DNA of 64,000 nt from Flavobacteriales bacterium UBA1937 (lineage in GTDB: Bacteria > Bacteroidota > Bacteroidia > Flavobacteriales > Weeksellaceae). Position 1 is the stretch's first letter. Each line of letters starts with the position of its first letter. The position numbers and the translations under genes were made by a program. Below, in pieces: positions 1-7,533 of this stretch. The stretch spans positions 1 through 64,000 of the forward strand of contig DDFD01000016.1 in the NCBI GenBank assembly GCA_002337005.1, in the 5' to 3' direction. The notes under the pieces were generated by a model. The model saw only the letters and a list, made by a program, of their open reading frames with translations, was not told the DNA's origin and searched no databases.

Positions 1-226
1 ATTTAATCCCGAAATGATTATTCCCTTGTTGAGCCAAGATACTTTGTCCACCACCCGTTTCTAATAAACCCTGAGCCAAAGTAATAGAAGCAGGTATTTT
101 ATATTTCTCCATTTCTTCTACTGCATAGTGTGCAAATTTTTGAATGTATTGGTCTTCTGTTTTCCAACCTTGTGCTTGGAAATTTGAAATCATTAGAATT
201 GAAAATATTACAATTAGTTTCTTCAT
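1..226 (-). CDS. N-acetylglucosaminidase-type peptidoglycan hydrolase, N-terminal part (runs off the left edge)
   Basis: Only the first 75 codons lie in the window. The protein begins MKKLIVIFSILM with a hydrophobic signal peptide ending near FQAQG, then enters a segment with the motifs IPASITLAQGLLETGGG and QQGNNHFGIK. These are the hallmark start of the glucosaminidase domain (GH73/FlgJ-LytD type), with the catalytic Glu in the LLETGGG stretch. Such enzymes cut the glycan strand of peptidoglycan in the periplasm, and Bacteroidota versions often carry LysM repeats at the C-terminus, which cannot be seen here. The leader before ATG 226 consists of a GTTCCGTAGGAAC repeat that also sits before the PAP2 gene at 11826. 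Family call is solid; the rest of the protein is outside the window. Confidence 0.82.
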   Translation of the reverse strand, partial: MKKLIVIFSILMISNFQAQGWKTEDQYIQKFAHYAVEEMEKYKIPASITLAQGLLETGGGQSILAQQGNNHFGIK

Positions 227-250
227 ATTTTTGTGTCGTTCCTACGGAAC
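227..250 (-). repeat. GTTCCGTAGGAAC palindrome (copy 1) in the 5' leader
   Basis: Read on the minus strand, the palindrome GTTCCGTAGGAAC (238-250) is followed by GACACAAAAAT and the ATG at 226. The same palindrome plus GACACAAAAT precedes the ATG at 11826, and another palindrome lies at 11753-11765. Similarity continues into the first codons of both genes although the proteins are unrelated. This looks like a dispersed REP-like element that has become the 5' leader. Confidence 0.75.
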
Positions 251-257
251 TCAATTT

Positions 258-1166
258 TTATAAAACGTTTATTAAATTTCTATTTTTCTTTTTCAGCATT
301 TCATTAGCACCAGCTATTCCTTGTAAACCGCCCGTATGAAAAGCTAAAATCTTACTATTTGCAGGGAAATAACCTTCTGCAATCATTTCAAAAATTTTCC
401 TCAACATTTTTCCAGTATATACAGGTTCTAAAACAATACCAAAATATTGATAAAATTCATTAATAAAACGTACATTTTCGTCTGTTATTTTGCCAAAACC
501 GCCATCTGAAGCATCTATCAAGGTAAAATTATCTTTTTTTGATAAATTTTTAATCCTATTTTCCAGAGAAATATCCTTCACTGCTTTGAAACCGATAACT
601 TCCTGATGTGGCTGAGCAAACTTAGACAAACCAGACACTGTACCACCAGTGCCGACAGCGCTGCAAATATAATCAAAATCATTAGTTTCATCAGTGAGCA
701 TATATTGTATCCCTTCTACCGCATTTTCATTAGTGCCACCTTCTGGTACAACTAAACTTTCGGGAAATTCTTTTTGAAGTTCCTTCATCAATCTTTCTTT
801 GTTTCGATAAGTTTCTCTGGTTACAAATCTGAAAGACATACCATTTTGATGAGCAGAAAAAAGAGTGGGGTTTTCTTGCCAAGAATTTTCTAATTCATTT
901 CCTCTGATAATGCCAAGAGTTTTGATTCCGAATTCATTTCCCAAAGCAGCAGCGGCAGCAATATGATTAGAAAAAGCTCCGCCAAAGGTAATTATTTTCC
1001 TTTCCGAAACTTCTTTTTCTAGATATTTCTTAACATTATAAAACATTTTCCAATATTTATTGCCCGAAATTTCTGGGTGAGTAAGGTCTTCTCTTTTCAT
1101 GAAAAGTCTCACCTTGCTCTCGATAGGAATTTCTACAATTGGAATTTTATGTTCTAAAAATTTCAT
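258..1166 (-). CDS. PLP-dependent ACC deaminase / D-cysteine desulfhydrase family enzyme
   Basis: This 302-residue protein belongs to the fold-type II PLP family that includes 1-aminocyclopropane-1-carboxylate deaminase and D-cysteine desulfhydrase (DcyD). Visible signs are KREDLTHPEISGNKYWK, whose Lys37 should carry PLP, the GGAFSNH substrate loop, VVPEGGTNENAVEG, and the phosphate-binding AVGTGGTVSG loop. Start at ATG 1166 rather than the in-frame TTG at 1184 because a TAATTTTG -7 box (1172-1179) lies inside the longer version. Flavobacterial homologues are usually annotated as ACC deaminase, but sequence alone does not separate deaminase from desulfhydrase activity. Single-gene unit, with a terminator-like hairpin of the next gene upstream. 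Confidence 0.82.
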   Translation of the reverse strand: MKFLEHKIPIVEIPIESKVRLFMKREDLTHPEISGNKYWKMFYNVKKYLEKEVSERKIITFGGAFSNHIAAAAALGNEFGIKTLGIIRGNELENSWQENPTLFSAHQNGMSFRFVTRETYRNKERLMKELQKEFPESLVVPEGGTNENAVEGIQYMLTDETNDFDYICSAVGTGGTVSGLSKFAQPHQEVIGFKAVKDISLENRIKNLSKKDNFTLIDASDGGFGKITDENVRFINEFYQYFGIVLEPVYTGKMLRKIFEMIAEGYFPANSKILAFHTGGLQGIAGANEMLKKKNRNLINVL

Positions 1167-1171
1167 CTTTG

Positions 1172-1179
1172 CAAAATTA
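1172..1179 (-). promoter_or_regulatory. TAATTTTG -7 box, near-leaderless start
   Basis: Matches the Bacteroidota -7 consensus TAnnTTTG. It ends 5 bases before ATG 1166, so the transcript would start at or next to the start codon. No convincing -33 TTG was found at the right distance. Confidence 0.45.
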
Positions 1180-1253
1180 GGCAATATGAATGAAAATGGG
1201 CACAGATTTAACGAGTATTAAGATTTCTTTAAGAGTTCTAAAAGAAAATAAAC

Positions 1254-1287
1254 AACTTCGGGATGCCTAAAAAGACATCCCGAAGTT
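1254..1287 (-). terminator. Rho-independent terminator downstream of the DUF4136 gene
   Basis: Perfect 12-bp inverted repeat AACTTCGGGATG / CATCCCGAAGTT with a 10-base loop. On the minus strand it is followed by a T-rich run (GTTTATTTTCTTTT). Confidence 0.85.
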
Positions 1288-1317
1288 AAAAACTATAAGT
1301 AAAAATTCAAAGAAAAT

Positions 1318-1845
1318 TTATTTTTTAACTGGCGGATAATTCGCCATCATTTCTGTTACAATTGCAGGGATTTGTTTTTGTTTAGATTTCGGAGAATCTA
1401 CATTAATACCACTTCCTATACCTTGCCATACTAATTTATTGGTTTTAGCATCTACAATGTCTATAACTAGAGAACCACGGTTGTATTCTGTAGTCCAGGT
1501 TCTATTCATTCCCCAGCCCCAACCGTATGAACCTCCCCAACCCCACATTCCGTATGGTCTGTCATCTCTTATGTCTTCAATTTTTTTATGGGAAGCCTTC
1601 AAGTTAACAATTAAATCTGGAGTTTGTGATGCTGATAAACCTTTAGATTGTAAGCTTTTTGCAACTTCGTTCAGTACTCTATCTTTATCTAAATCATTGA
1701 TTTTAAGATCATCAACTCTAAACTGATATGTTTTATAATCTGTAAAATGTGCGGTTTCAGCATAATCTGTTCTTACTTGAAATGGGCTACAAGAAGTAAC
1801 CAAAAGCGCTGCTGATGCTGCTAAAAGTAAAAAATATCTTTTCAT
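1318..1845 (-). CDS. DUF4136 domain lipoprotein
   Basis: A 175-residue predicted lipoprotein: signal peptide MKRYFLLLAASAALLVTSC with the lipobox TSC, so Cys19 should be lipidated. The mature part matches the DUF4136 pattern seen in many Bacteroidota and Proteobacteria: a YKTYQF segment, a DKDRVLNEV helix, a TPDLIVNL strand, an unusual Gly/Trp/Tyr-rich patch (MWGWGGSYGWGWGM), and SLVIDIVDAKTNKLVWQG. The function of the family is unknown; it is placed in the periplasm or outer membrane. Its ATG overlaps the TGA of the DUF5522 gene by four bases (ATGA), so the two are translationally coupled. A strong terminator follows. Confidence 0.85.
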   Translation of the reverse strand: MKRYFLLLAASAALLVTSCSPFQVRTDYAETAHFTDYKTYQFRVDDLKINDLDKDRVLNEVAKSLQSKGLSASQTPDLIVNLKASHKKIEDIRDDRPYGMWGWGGSYGWGWGMNRTWTTEYNRGSLVIDIVDAKTNKLVWQGIGSGINVDSPKSKQKQIPAIVTEMMANYPPVKK

Positions 1846-2039
1846 TTTTTATGATTTATTGGGTTCTTAATAATTTTTCTGAAGGTATCTGTTTTTTTAT
1901 CATAACCGTAAGGACAATGTTTACAACCACTTTTACAACAATAACCACGTTTTAAGTGATATGCTTCTGTAAAAACACGATATCCTTGTTCGTTATAGTA
2001 ATAATCTATGTTTTCTTTTAAATCTCCATCAAATTTCAT
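1842..2039 (-). CDS. DUF5522 small cysteine-rich protein
   Basis: A 65-residue protein with a central cysteine cluster, RGYCCKSGCKHCPYGY, which is the signature of the small DUF5522 family found widely in Bacteroidota and some Proteobacteria. The CC-x3-C-x2-C spacing suggests metal binding, but no function is known. The start at ATG 2039 gives the family's usual length. It is the first gene of a two-gene unit, overlapping the lipoprotein gene downstream by ATGA, and is divergent from the small metallopeptidase-like gene at 2111. Confidence 0.75.
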   Translation of the reverse strand: MKFDGDLKENIDYYYNEQGYRVFTEAYHLKRGYCCKSGCKHCPYGYDKKTDTFRKIIKNPINHKK

Positions 2040-2098
2040 TCCATAAAATTACAAATAAAAATTTTAACCTTTATTTATAAGTTATAACGTATAAATTC

Positions 2099-2106
2099 TA
2101 TATTTG
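2099..2106 (+). promoter_or_regulatory. TATATTTG -7 box
   Basis: Matches TAnnTTTG and ends 4 bases before ATG 2111. Transcription from it would give a leaderless message from ATG 2111, or a 17-base leader to ATG 2129. Confidence 0.4.
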
Positions 2107-2110
2107 TTTT

Positions 2111-2440
2111 ATGATTGTGCTTCAACTTATGTTTCTAAAAAAAACAAAAATTAACGGGATTACGCTTTTTCCGTTTATATTTCTTCGGGACAAAAGTTTA
2201 AAGAACAATAAAGTTCTGATGAATCACGAAAAAATACATATTTATCAACAATTAGAACTTCTCATTATCTTTTTTTATCTCTGGTATGTGGTAGAATATT
2301 ATTATTGGTATATTAAACTTAAAGATAAAAATTTAGCTTACCATAATATCTGTTTCGAGCGCGAAGCTTATGCACAAGAACAAGACTTAAACTACCTAGA
2401 ACACCGAAAAATCTGGAGTTTTTGGAAATATAAAATGTGA
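2111..2440 (+). CDS. Small membrane-associated HExxH protein of unknown function
   Basis: A 109-residue protein (103 if ATG 2129 is used). It has a hydrophobic N-terminus, then NHEKIHIYQQLE with an HExxH zinc-binding motif (His39-His43), a strongly hydrophobic segment of about 20 residues rich in Tyr and Trp (roughly 50-68), and FEREAYAQEQD (Glu83/Glu85). The HExxH plus downstream Glu layout is that of a minimal gluzincin peptidase. Short homologues are common in Flavobacteriia as hypothetical proteins, and I know of no assigned function. It is convergent with pafA, with a shared hairpin terminator between them. The peptidase reading is inference from motif spacing only. Confidence 0.7.
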   Translation: MIVLQLMFLKKTKINGITLFPFIFLRDKSLKNNKVLMNHEKIHIYQQLELLIIFFYLWYVVEYYYWYIKLKDKNLAYHNICFEREAYAQEQDLNYLEHRKIWSFWKYKM

Positions 2441-2441
2441 A

Positions 2442-2465
2442 AAAACGTGCAATAATGCACGTTTT
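2442..2465. terminator. Bidirectional terminator between convergent genes
   Basis: Perfect 10-bp inverted repeat AAAACGTGCA / TGCACGTTTT with a 4-base loop (ATAA), giving a T-run on both strands. It serves the HExxH gene and pafA. Confidence 0.85.
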
Positions 2466-2478
2466 AACTATATCAAAA

Positions 2479-4149
2479 TTATTTTTCTGTAACTTCTAAA
2501 ATAGGATTTCCTATGTTACCACTTGGATTTTCAATTTTAAGAATTTGAGCCAAAGTAGGTGCAATGTCTGTCATAAAATGAGGCTTATTGCTTTGTCCGT
2601 TTTTGATGCCTGTTCCCATAAAAATCAATGGAATATGAGAGTCATAAGAATTCCAAACACTGTGTGTGGTTCCTGTTTTAGAATACGGAGGAAGCATACC
2701 ATCATGAGAAATTACTTGTATATCTCCGCTTCTTTGCCAGTTGTAGCCATTAATAATTCTAGTTTTAATTGGCTCTGGAATGCTGGCTTCTGCTACTTCA
2801 TCTAAATCTACAGCATATAAAACGGTAGGATCTGCTTTTAATATTTTAAGCACTTCATCTTTTATTTTATCGGTATTTAGGTTTTTCTCTTTAATTAAGT
2901 TTTGGTTAAGATAAACTTGATAGTTATCTATTCCCCAAATCATTTTATCTTCTCCGAACTTCTCCTTTAACTTTGTATTTAATGTTTTTTCAAATTCCTC
3001 ACCGAAAAATCCTGTTGCCATTTTATTGGCTTCCATATAACCTTCAGAATGTGCCGCTCCGTGGTCTGCTGTTAAGAAGACTAAATATTTGCCTTTACCT
3101 ACTTTAGCATCAAGCATTTTGAAAAATGCAGCTAAATCTCTGTCTAATCTAAGATAAACATCTTCTACTTCTATAGAATTGGGACCAAACTTGTGCCCTG
3201 CATAATCTGTAGAAGCTATATTAATGGCCAAGAAATCTGTATCTGCATTTCTTCCCATATGATAACCATCAATGGCTGCTTCGGCAAATTTCAGAGTCAA
3301 TGTGTTCCCGAAAGGAGTAGATCTGATATTATCTTTCTTTGCTTCGTAGTCTGCTGCCAGGTTACTGTAAGGGAAAGTTGGTGTTTTAGCACTACCTAAT
3401 AAACCTTCCCATTTATTATTATCAGAAGTACTTTCAGTATATTGTTCTATTGGCAGAAGAGTATTCCAACCATTGGCTACTAGACTTTTAGGTAAATTCT
3501 TAGCATTAAAATCTTTAACCCAAGTTGGTAAATCATTCATATAATAAGAACTGGTGATAAAATCTCCTGAAGAATCATCAAACCAAAAAGCGCCTGTAGG
3601 ATTATGACCTGCTGGCAAAATAGAAGCTCTATCTTTCAGTGAAACACCTACCACTTTTGAACGAAAATTGGTAGCAATTCCTAATTGGTCTGTAATAGTA
3701 GTGCTCCAAAGGTTTCTAGGCGAGTGCTGACCAATTTTAGCATTATTAGTGCCTACAGCTTGTACAGAGGTATCTGTAGTACAATATACGTTTTTACCTG
3801 TAGATTTATCCGTCCAATCATTACCTGCAATACCGTGAATAGAAGGTACAGAGCCCGTATAAACGCTGGTATGACCAAGAGCAGTAACTGTAGGGATATA
3901 AGGAATCATTACATTATTTAAGGAAAAACCTGTATTTAATAATCTTTTGAAACCTCCGTCTGTATATTTAGATTGATATCTGTAAAGATAATCCCAACGC
4001 ATCTGGTCAATAACCAAACCTACTACTAATTTAGGTTTTTGGATAGTTTCTTGAGAAGGTTTTACATGCTTATGCACTTCAGATTTTTGCGCATAACCAG
4101 TTCCTACAGATAAAATTGCAATGGCTAATATTGTAATTTTTTTTAACAT
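2479..4149 (-). CDS. pafA: PafA-type alkaline phosphatase
   Basis: A 556-residue secreted phosphatase of the alkaline phosphatase superfamily that resembles PafA of Elizabethkingia and Flavobacterium. PafA is a periplasmic, phosphate-insensitive phosphomonoesterase. Signal peptide ends at GYAQ (about residue 21). The nucleophile Thr is in PTVTALGHTS (Thr89) and the Asn in GIAGNDW is Asn110, a 21-residue spacing that equals Thr79/Asn100 of PafA. The PafA-specific Lys-x-Arg pair appears as SLKDRAS (Lys172, Arg174). Zinc ligands lie in VIDQMRWD, STDYAGH, TADHGAAHSEG and THSVWNSYDSH. It is a single-gene unit with its own -7 box (4175-4182) and terminator. Confidence 0.9.
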   Translation of the reverse strand: MLKKITILAIAILSVGTGYAQKSEVHKHVKPSQETIQKPKLVVGLVIDQMRWDYLYRYQSKYTDGGFKRLLNTGFSLNNVMIPYIPTVTALGHTSVYTGSVPSIHGIAGNDWTDKSTGKNVYCTTDTSVQAVGTNNAKIGQHSPRNLWSTTITDQLGIATNFRSKVVGVSLKDRASILPAGHNPTGAFWFDDSSGDFITSSYYMNDLPTWVKDFNAKNLPKSLVANGWNTLLPIEQYTESTSDNNKWEGLLGSAKTPTFPYSNLAADYEAKKDNIRSTPFGNTLTLKFAEAAIDGYHMGRNADTDFLAINIASTDYAGHKFGPNSIEVEDVYLRLDRDLAAFFKMLDAKVGKGKYLVFLTADHGAAHSEGYMEANKMATGFFGEEFEKTLNTKLKEKFGEDKMIWGIDNYQVYLNQNLIKEKNLNTDKIKDEVLKILKADPTVLYAVDLDEVAEASIPEPIKTRIINGYNWQRSGDIQVISHDGMLPPYSKTGTTHSVWNSYDSHIPLIFMGTGIKNGQSNKPHFMTDIAPTLAQILKIENPSGNIGNPILEVTEK

Positions 4150-4174
4150 AGAATTTAATTTTGGTTGAGTATGG

Positions 4175-4182
4175 CAAATTTA
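4175..4182 (-). promoter_or_regulatory. TAAATTTG -7 box for pafA
   Basis: Exact TAnnTTTG match on the minus strand, 25 bases before ATG 4149. No TTG lies at a fitting -33 distance. Confidence 0.5.
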
Positions 4183-4240
4183 ATGGTTTTGTTTCGGAGG
4201 TTCATCACAAATAGTTTTAAATAATGTTAAATAAAACAAA

Positions 4241-4265
4241 AAAACGCACCTTTGTAGATGCGTTT
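4241..4265 (-). terminator. Terminator of mdh
   Basis: Inverted repeat AAACGCA / TGCGTTT with a 10-base loop, followed on the minus strand by a run of T residues (TTTTTTTGTTTTA). Confidence 0.75.
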
Positions 4266-4288
4266 ATATTTTAAAGTCTTTAAAATTC

Positions 4289-5215
4289 TTAGAATTTCAA
4301 ATCTCCATTTACTTCTCTTACCGCTGCTGCTGCAGTAGCAAATTTTTCTTTTTCGGCATCAGAAAGTTCAATTTCTACAATTTTTTCTACTCCATTTTTA
4401 CCTATAATTGCAGGAACACCAAGACAGATATCAGATTGACCATATTCTCCATCTAGCATTAAAGAACAAGGAATCATTTTCTTTTGATCACAAGCAATCG
4501 CTTGAACCATTACAGAAACAGCAGCACCTGGTGCATACCAAGCAGAAGTTCCTAATAATTTAGTAAGAGTAGCTCCTCCTACTTTGGTTTCTTCTACTAC
4601 ATAAGCTTGTTGTTCTTCTGATAAGAAAGCAGTTACAGGAACTCCGTTTCTAGTAGCTTTTGATAATAATGGTAACATACCAGTATCACTATGTGCAGCG
4701 ATTACCATTCCGTCAACATCAGAAATCGGAGCTTCTAGCGCTTCAGCCAATCTGTATTTGAATCTTGCTGAATCTAATGCACCTCCCATACCAATGATTT
4801 TATTTTTTGGTAAACCAGAAGTTTTATGTACTAAATAAGCCATCGTATCCATAGGATTAGATACTACAATGATGGTTACATTAGGAGAATGTTTCACTAA
4901 ATTTTCGGTAACATCTTTTACAATACCAGCATTTATACCAATTAATTCTTCTCTAGTCATTCCTGGTTTTCTAGGAATACCAGAAGTGATAACCGCTACA
5001 TCAGAACCAGCAGTTTTACTATAATCACCAGTAGTTCCTGTAATTTTAGTGTCAAAACCATTAAGAGATGCTGTCTGCATCAAATCCATTGCTTTACCTT
5101 CCGCGAAACCTTCTTTAATGTCAACTAAAACTACTTCTGAACAGAAGTTTTTCATTGCGATATACTCTGCGCAACTAGCACCTACTGCGCCTGCGCCTAC
5201 TACGGTTACTTTCAT
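4289..5215 (-). CDS. mdh: Malate dehydrogenase
   Basis: A 308-residue lactate-dehydrogenase-like malate dehydrogenase, which oxidises (S)-malate to oxaloacetate with NAD+ in the TCA cycle. The Rossmann motif GAGAVGAS is at residues 7-14. The substrate-specificity loop reads SGIPRKPGMTREELIGIN, with Arg at the position that selects malate over lactate, followed by VSNPMDTMAY and the catalytic His in AAHSDTGMLP. Length equals that of other bacterial LDH-like MDHs. Start at ATG 5215. It is a single-gene unit with a good promoter (5298-5328), whose spacer holds a perfect palindrome, and a terminator just downstream. Confidence 0.93.
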   Translation of the reverse strand: MKVTVVGAGAVGASCAEYIAMKNFCSEVVLVDIKEGFAEGKAMDLMQTASLNGFDTKITGTTGDYSKTAGSDVAVITSGIPRKPGMTREELIGINAGIVKDVTENLVKHSPNVTIIVVSNPMDTMAYLVHKTSGLPKNKIIGMGGALDSARFKYRLAEALEAPISDVDGMVIAAHSDTGMLPLLSKATRNGVPVTAFLSEEQQAYVVEETKVGGATLTKLLGTSAWYAPGAAVSVMVQAIACDQKKMIPCSLMLDGEYGQSDICLGVPAIIGKNGVEKIVEIELSDAEKEKFATAAAAVREVNGDLKF

Positions 5216-5297
5216 ACTTATTTTTTTAATATTTTATATTGTTTGTATTTTTTTAATGTAAAAAAAGAGAATCTCTGGTTCTCAAATTTTTGCACCT

Positions 5298-5328
5298 CAA
5301 ATTTAATGAATCTTTAAAGATTGAACAA
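5298..5328 (-). promoter_or_regulatory. mdh promoter (TTG-N20-TAAATTTG)
   Basis: On the minus strand TTG (5328-5326) is followed after 20 bases by TAAATTTG (5305-5298). This fits the Bacteroidota -33/-7 layout. It leaves an 80-base leader before ATG 5215. Confidence 0.55.
5309..5322. promoter_or_regulatory. Perfect palindrome AATCTTTAAAGATT in the mdh promoter spacer
   Basis: A 14-base perfect palindrome placed between the -33 and -7 elements, where a dimeric regulator could block transcription. No matching regulator is encoded nearby. Confidence 0.35.
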
Positions 5329-5429
5329 TTTTATTCGTATGAAATAAATCTGTTTTAACAATATTTTATAAATAATGATAATAGATTTAAAAATTATCCT
5401 AAATCAACTTATAAATAGAATGCAATTAC

Positions 5430-5437
5430 TAAATTTG
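5430..5437 (+). promoter_or_regulatory. TAAATTTG -7 box for the serine acetyltransferase gene
   Basis: Exact TAnnTTTG match, 19 bases before ATG 5457. Confidence 0.5.
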
Positions 5438-5456
5438 TTTTTTATTAATTATTTAT

Positions 5457-6284
5457 ATGAAGAGTATTTTTTTGAAACATTTACACGAAGGATACACCAA
5501 AAGAAAATATGACCTCAACAAAAGCCGAATAGAAAAATTTATTGATGATTTTTTCAGATTTGTGTTTTTTTTGGAATTGCAAAGATGCAGTTCCGAAAAT
5601 GAAATGAACAATAGATTGATTGGTTTCAAAAAAGATTTTACAGAAATTTTACAATCTGTATTTGACACTCCCGAAGAAGCAGTAAAAACTGCCGAATATT
5701 TTTTCGAAAAATTCCCAGAAGTATATGTTACCTTAGAAAAAGATGCAGAATTCTTATTACAAAATGATCCTGCCGCTACTTCGCTAGAAGAAATCACCTT
5801 CTCATATCCCGGATTTTATGCTACGGCAATCTACCGTTTTGCCCACGAATTATACTTAAAAAAAATTCCTATAATCCCTAGAATCTGGACGGAACTTGCC
5901 CACAGCAAAACTGGGATAGACATACATCCTGGTGCTACCATTGGTTCGCCGTTTTTTATAGACCACGGAACTGGTATTGTAATTGGTGAAACATCTTCCA
6001 TAGGAAATTTTGTAAAATTTTATCAGGGAGTAACTCTAGGCGCGCTCTCCGTTTCTAAAGAAATTGCCAATACCAAAAGACACCCAACCATAGAAGACAA
6101 TGTAGTGATTTATGCCAATGCCACTGTACTAGGCGGAGAAACTGTGATAGGAGAAGGTAGCATAATAGGAGGTAACGTATGGATTACCGAAAGTTTACCT
6201 GCCAATTCTGTAGTTTTTCATAAAGGTCAGGTTACTATTAAACAGAAATATCCTACGGAAGAGCCAATTAATTATTTTATTTAA
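5457..6284 (+). CDS. cysE: Serine O-acetyltransferase
   Basis: A 275-residue SAT (EpsC/CysE type), which acetylates L-serine with acetyl-CoA in cysteine synthesis. An N-terminal helical half (about 1-150) leads into a left-handed beta-helix of hexapeptide repeats. Its catalytic signature spans GIDIHPGATIGSPFFIDHGTG, with His and Asp at the expected places, followed by VIGETSSIGN, the VTLGAL strand, KRHPTIEDNVVIYANATVLGG and the C-terminal loop. The long N-terminal half and short C-tail are typical of Bacteroidota SATs. Start at ATG 5457, downstream of a TAAATTTG box. Single gene with a strong terminator. No cysK is adjacent. Confidence 0.88.
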   Translation: MKSIFLKHLHEGYTKRKYDLNKSRIEKFIDDFFRFVFFLELQRCSSENEMNNRLIGFKKDFTEILQSVFDTPEEAVKTAEYFFEKFPEVYVTLEKDAEFLLQNDPAATSLEEITFSYPGFYATAIYRFAHELYLKKIPIIPRIWTELAHSKTGIDIHPGATIGSPFFIDHGTGIVIGETSSIGNFVKFYQGVTLGALSVSKEIANTKRHPTIEDNVVIYANATVLGGETVIGEGSIIGGNVWITESLPANSVVFHKGQVTIKQKYPTEEPINYFI

Positions 6285-6300
6285 AATTGATAGTTGTATT

Positions 6301-6336
6301 AAAAAGCCTTTCCAAAATTTTCTGGAAAGGCTTTTT
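6301..6336 (+). terminator. Terminator of cysE
   Basis: Perfect 14-bp inverted repeat AAAAAGCCTTTCCA / TGGAAAGGCTTTTT with an 8-base loop and a T-rich tail. It can act in both directions. Confidence 0.9.
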
Positions 6337-6350
6337 AATTTTTTTCAACA

Positions 6351-6376
6351 CCCCGACTTCGCTCCGCTCAGCCAAC
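6351..6376. repeat. GC-rich fragment resembling a dispersed repeat
   Basis: A short G+C-rich patch containing GACTTCGCTCCGCTCAG, out of character with the A+T-rich surroundings, just outside the stop of the nucleoid protein gene. Similar strings occur as interspersed repeats in Bacteroidota genomes, by memory. Only one copy was seen in this window. Confidence 0.25.
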
Positions 6377-6388
6377 CATGTGAATTAA

Positions 6389-7423
6389 TTAATTTTCTTC
6401 TTCGAAATAGAGAATATAATATTTCCCGTTTTCGTCTTGTCCTTGTTGAATTTTTTTTCGGTCGCCGTGTACGTAAATATGGAAATTCTTATCAAGTTTG
6501 ATGATGCTTTTTAGCAAACGAGCATTTTTCTTTACTGCAGCATCATTAATTGCAAAATCATCAGACAGCACATAATCTCTTTCGTCTTCGTATTGCGTTT
6601 TAAAAGCATTAAAACTATTGATTACCTCATCATCTGCCAAAACTTCTCCAGCAAATTCTTCCATTTTAAATTCTTCTTTTTCTTTGAAAAAATTGAGTGA
6701 TTTATTCAGCAAATCTACTTGATCTGCTCTAGAAATTTCAAATTCCTGAGGAAGCTGTTTGGTGATATATTCTTTGTAAAGGGTAAGTGTTTCTTGCGTT
6801 TCGAAATATTCGTCTTGACGCTGACGAACCTGCAAGAAATCGTCCATCCAATAACTGGTTTCTGCTCTAGAAGTACCATCAATAATAGAGATTAGATAAC
6901 CTTGCTCTTTTGTGGTGTTGTAAATAATACAACCTTTATCTACTTTATTCAAGTTGATTCCTTGTAACGTTTCTAGTTCGAAATTCTCGTTTTTAGGAGA
7001 AACTTTCAGGAAAGTGTCTTTATTTTCAGATTTGAAAAGTCCGACTGCATCATATCTCTCCCCTTTTACAATTAAATCTTTGAAGTAGCAAACGTAGAAT
7101 TCTCCTCCTTTGGTTCTAGGATTGGTAGAATGTTCGTAAAGGAGTTTTGCTAATTTTTTGGATTGGTTTTCTAGCAATTCTGGTTGTTCGAAAATCTCTG
7201 AAACGTAGGTATAAACCTCATTATTCTCAATATTAGAACTATGAAAAAACTCAAAAAATATTTCGGGTTTAAAATTTTTAAGGAAATAATCTTTAAGCAT
7301 CTGTTTCATTTCTTCTTCCAAGAAAATTTCGGTATCGGATGTTACCAAAGCTTCCTGATGCGTTTGGTTTCCTACGTAATTGATGCAAAGGTGCTCTAGT
7401 GTAGTTTCTTCTGTGAAAATCAT
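6389..7423 (-). CDS. Nucleoid-associated protein (NdpA/YejK, 37-kDa family)
   Basis: A 344-residue protein of the nucleoid-associated NA37 family. The N-terminus begins with an acidic helical stretch; the family core is recognisable in KLAKLLYEHSTNPRTKGGEFYVCYF, the GLFKSENKDTFLKV strand, and GCIIYNTTKEQGYLISIIDG. In E. coli the homologue YejK is found on the nucleoid, but its precise role is unclear. There is no signal peptide, consistent with a cytoplasmic site. Upstream on the minus strand, TATTTTCG precedes the ATG closely and is a poor match to a -7 box. Single gene between cysE (convergent) and dnaK (same strand, 110 bases upstream, with its terminator in between). Confidence 0.82.
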   Translation of the reverse strand: MIFTEETTLEHLCINYVGNQTHQEALVTSDTEIFLEEEMKQMLKDYFLKNFKPEIFFEFFHSSNIENNEVYTYVSEIFEQPELLENQSKKLAKLLYEHSTNPRTKGGEFYVCYFKDLIVKGERYDAVGLFKSENKDTFLKVSPKNENFELETLQGINLNKVDKGCIIYNTTKEQGYLISIIDGTSRAETSYWMDDFLQVRQRQDEYFETQETLTLYKEYITKQLPQEFEISRADQVDLLNKSLNFFKEKEEFKMEEFAGEVLADDEVINSFNAFKTQYEDERDYVLSDDFAINDAAVKKNARLLKSIIKLDKNFHIYVHGDRKKIQQGQDENGKYYILYFEEEN

Positions 7424-7486
7424 TTTGCGAAAATAATGATATTTTATAAATTATTTTTCTTGAATTTTCAATTAATTTCAAAAATA

Positions 7487-7510
7487 AATCCCAACTTTTC
7501 AGTCGGGATT
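7487..7510 (-). terminator. Terminator of dnaK
   Basis: On the minus strand AATCCCGACT / AGTTGGGATT form a 10-bp stem (one G-T pair) closed by a GAAA tetraloop and followed by TATTTTTG. Confidence 0.8.
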
Positions 7511-7533
7511 AATATTTAAGTCATCAAAAATGA

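Noticed and set aside
130..339. Plus-strand open frame across the left-edge genes
   Set aside because: It crosses the glucosaminidase start and the deaminase end, both read on the minus strand, and has no promoter or domain.
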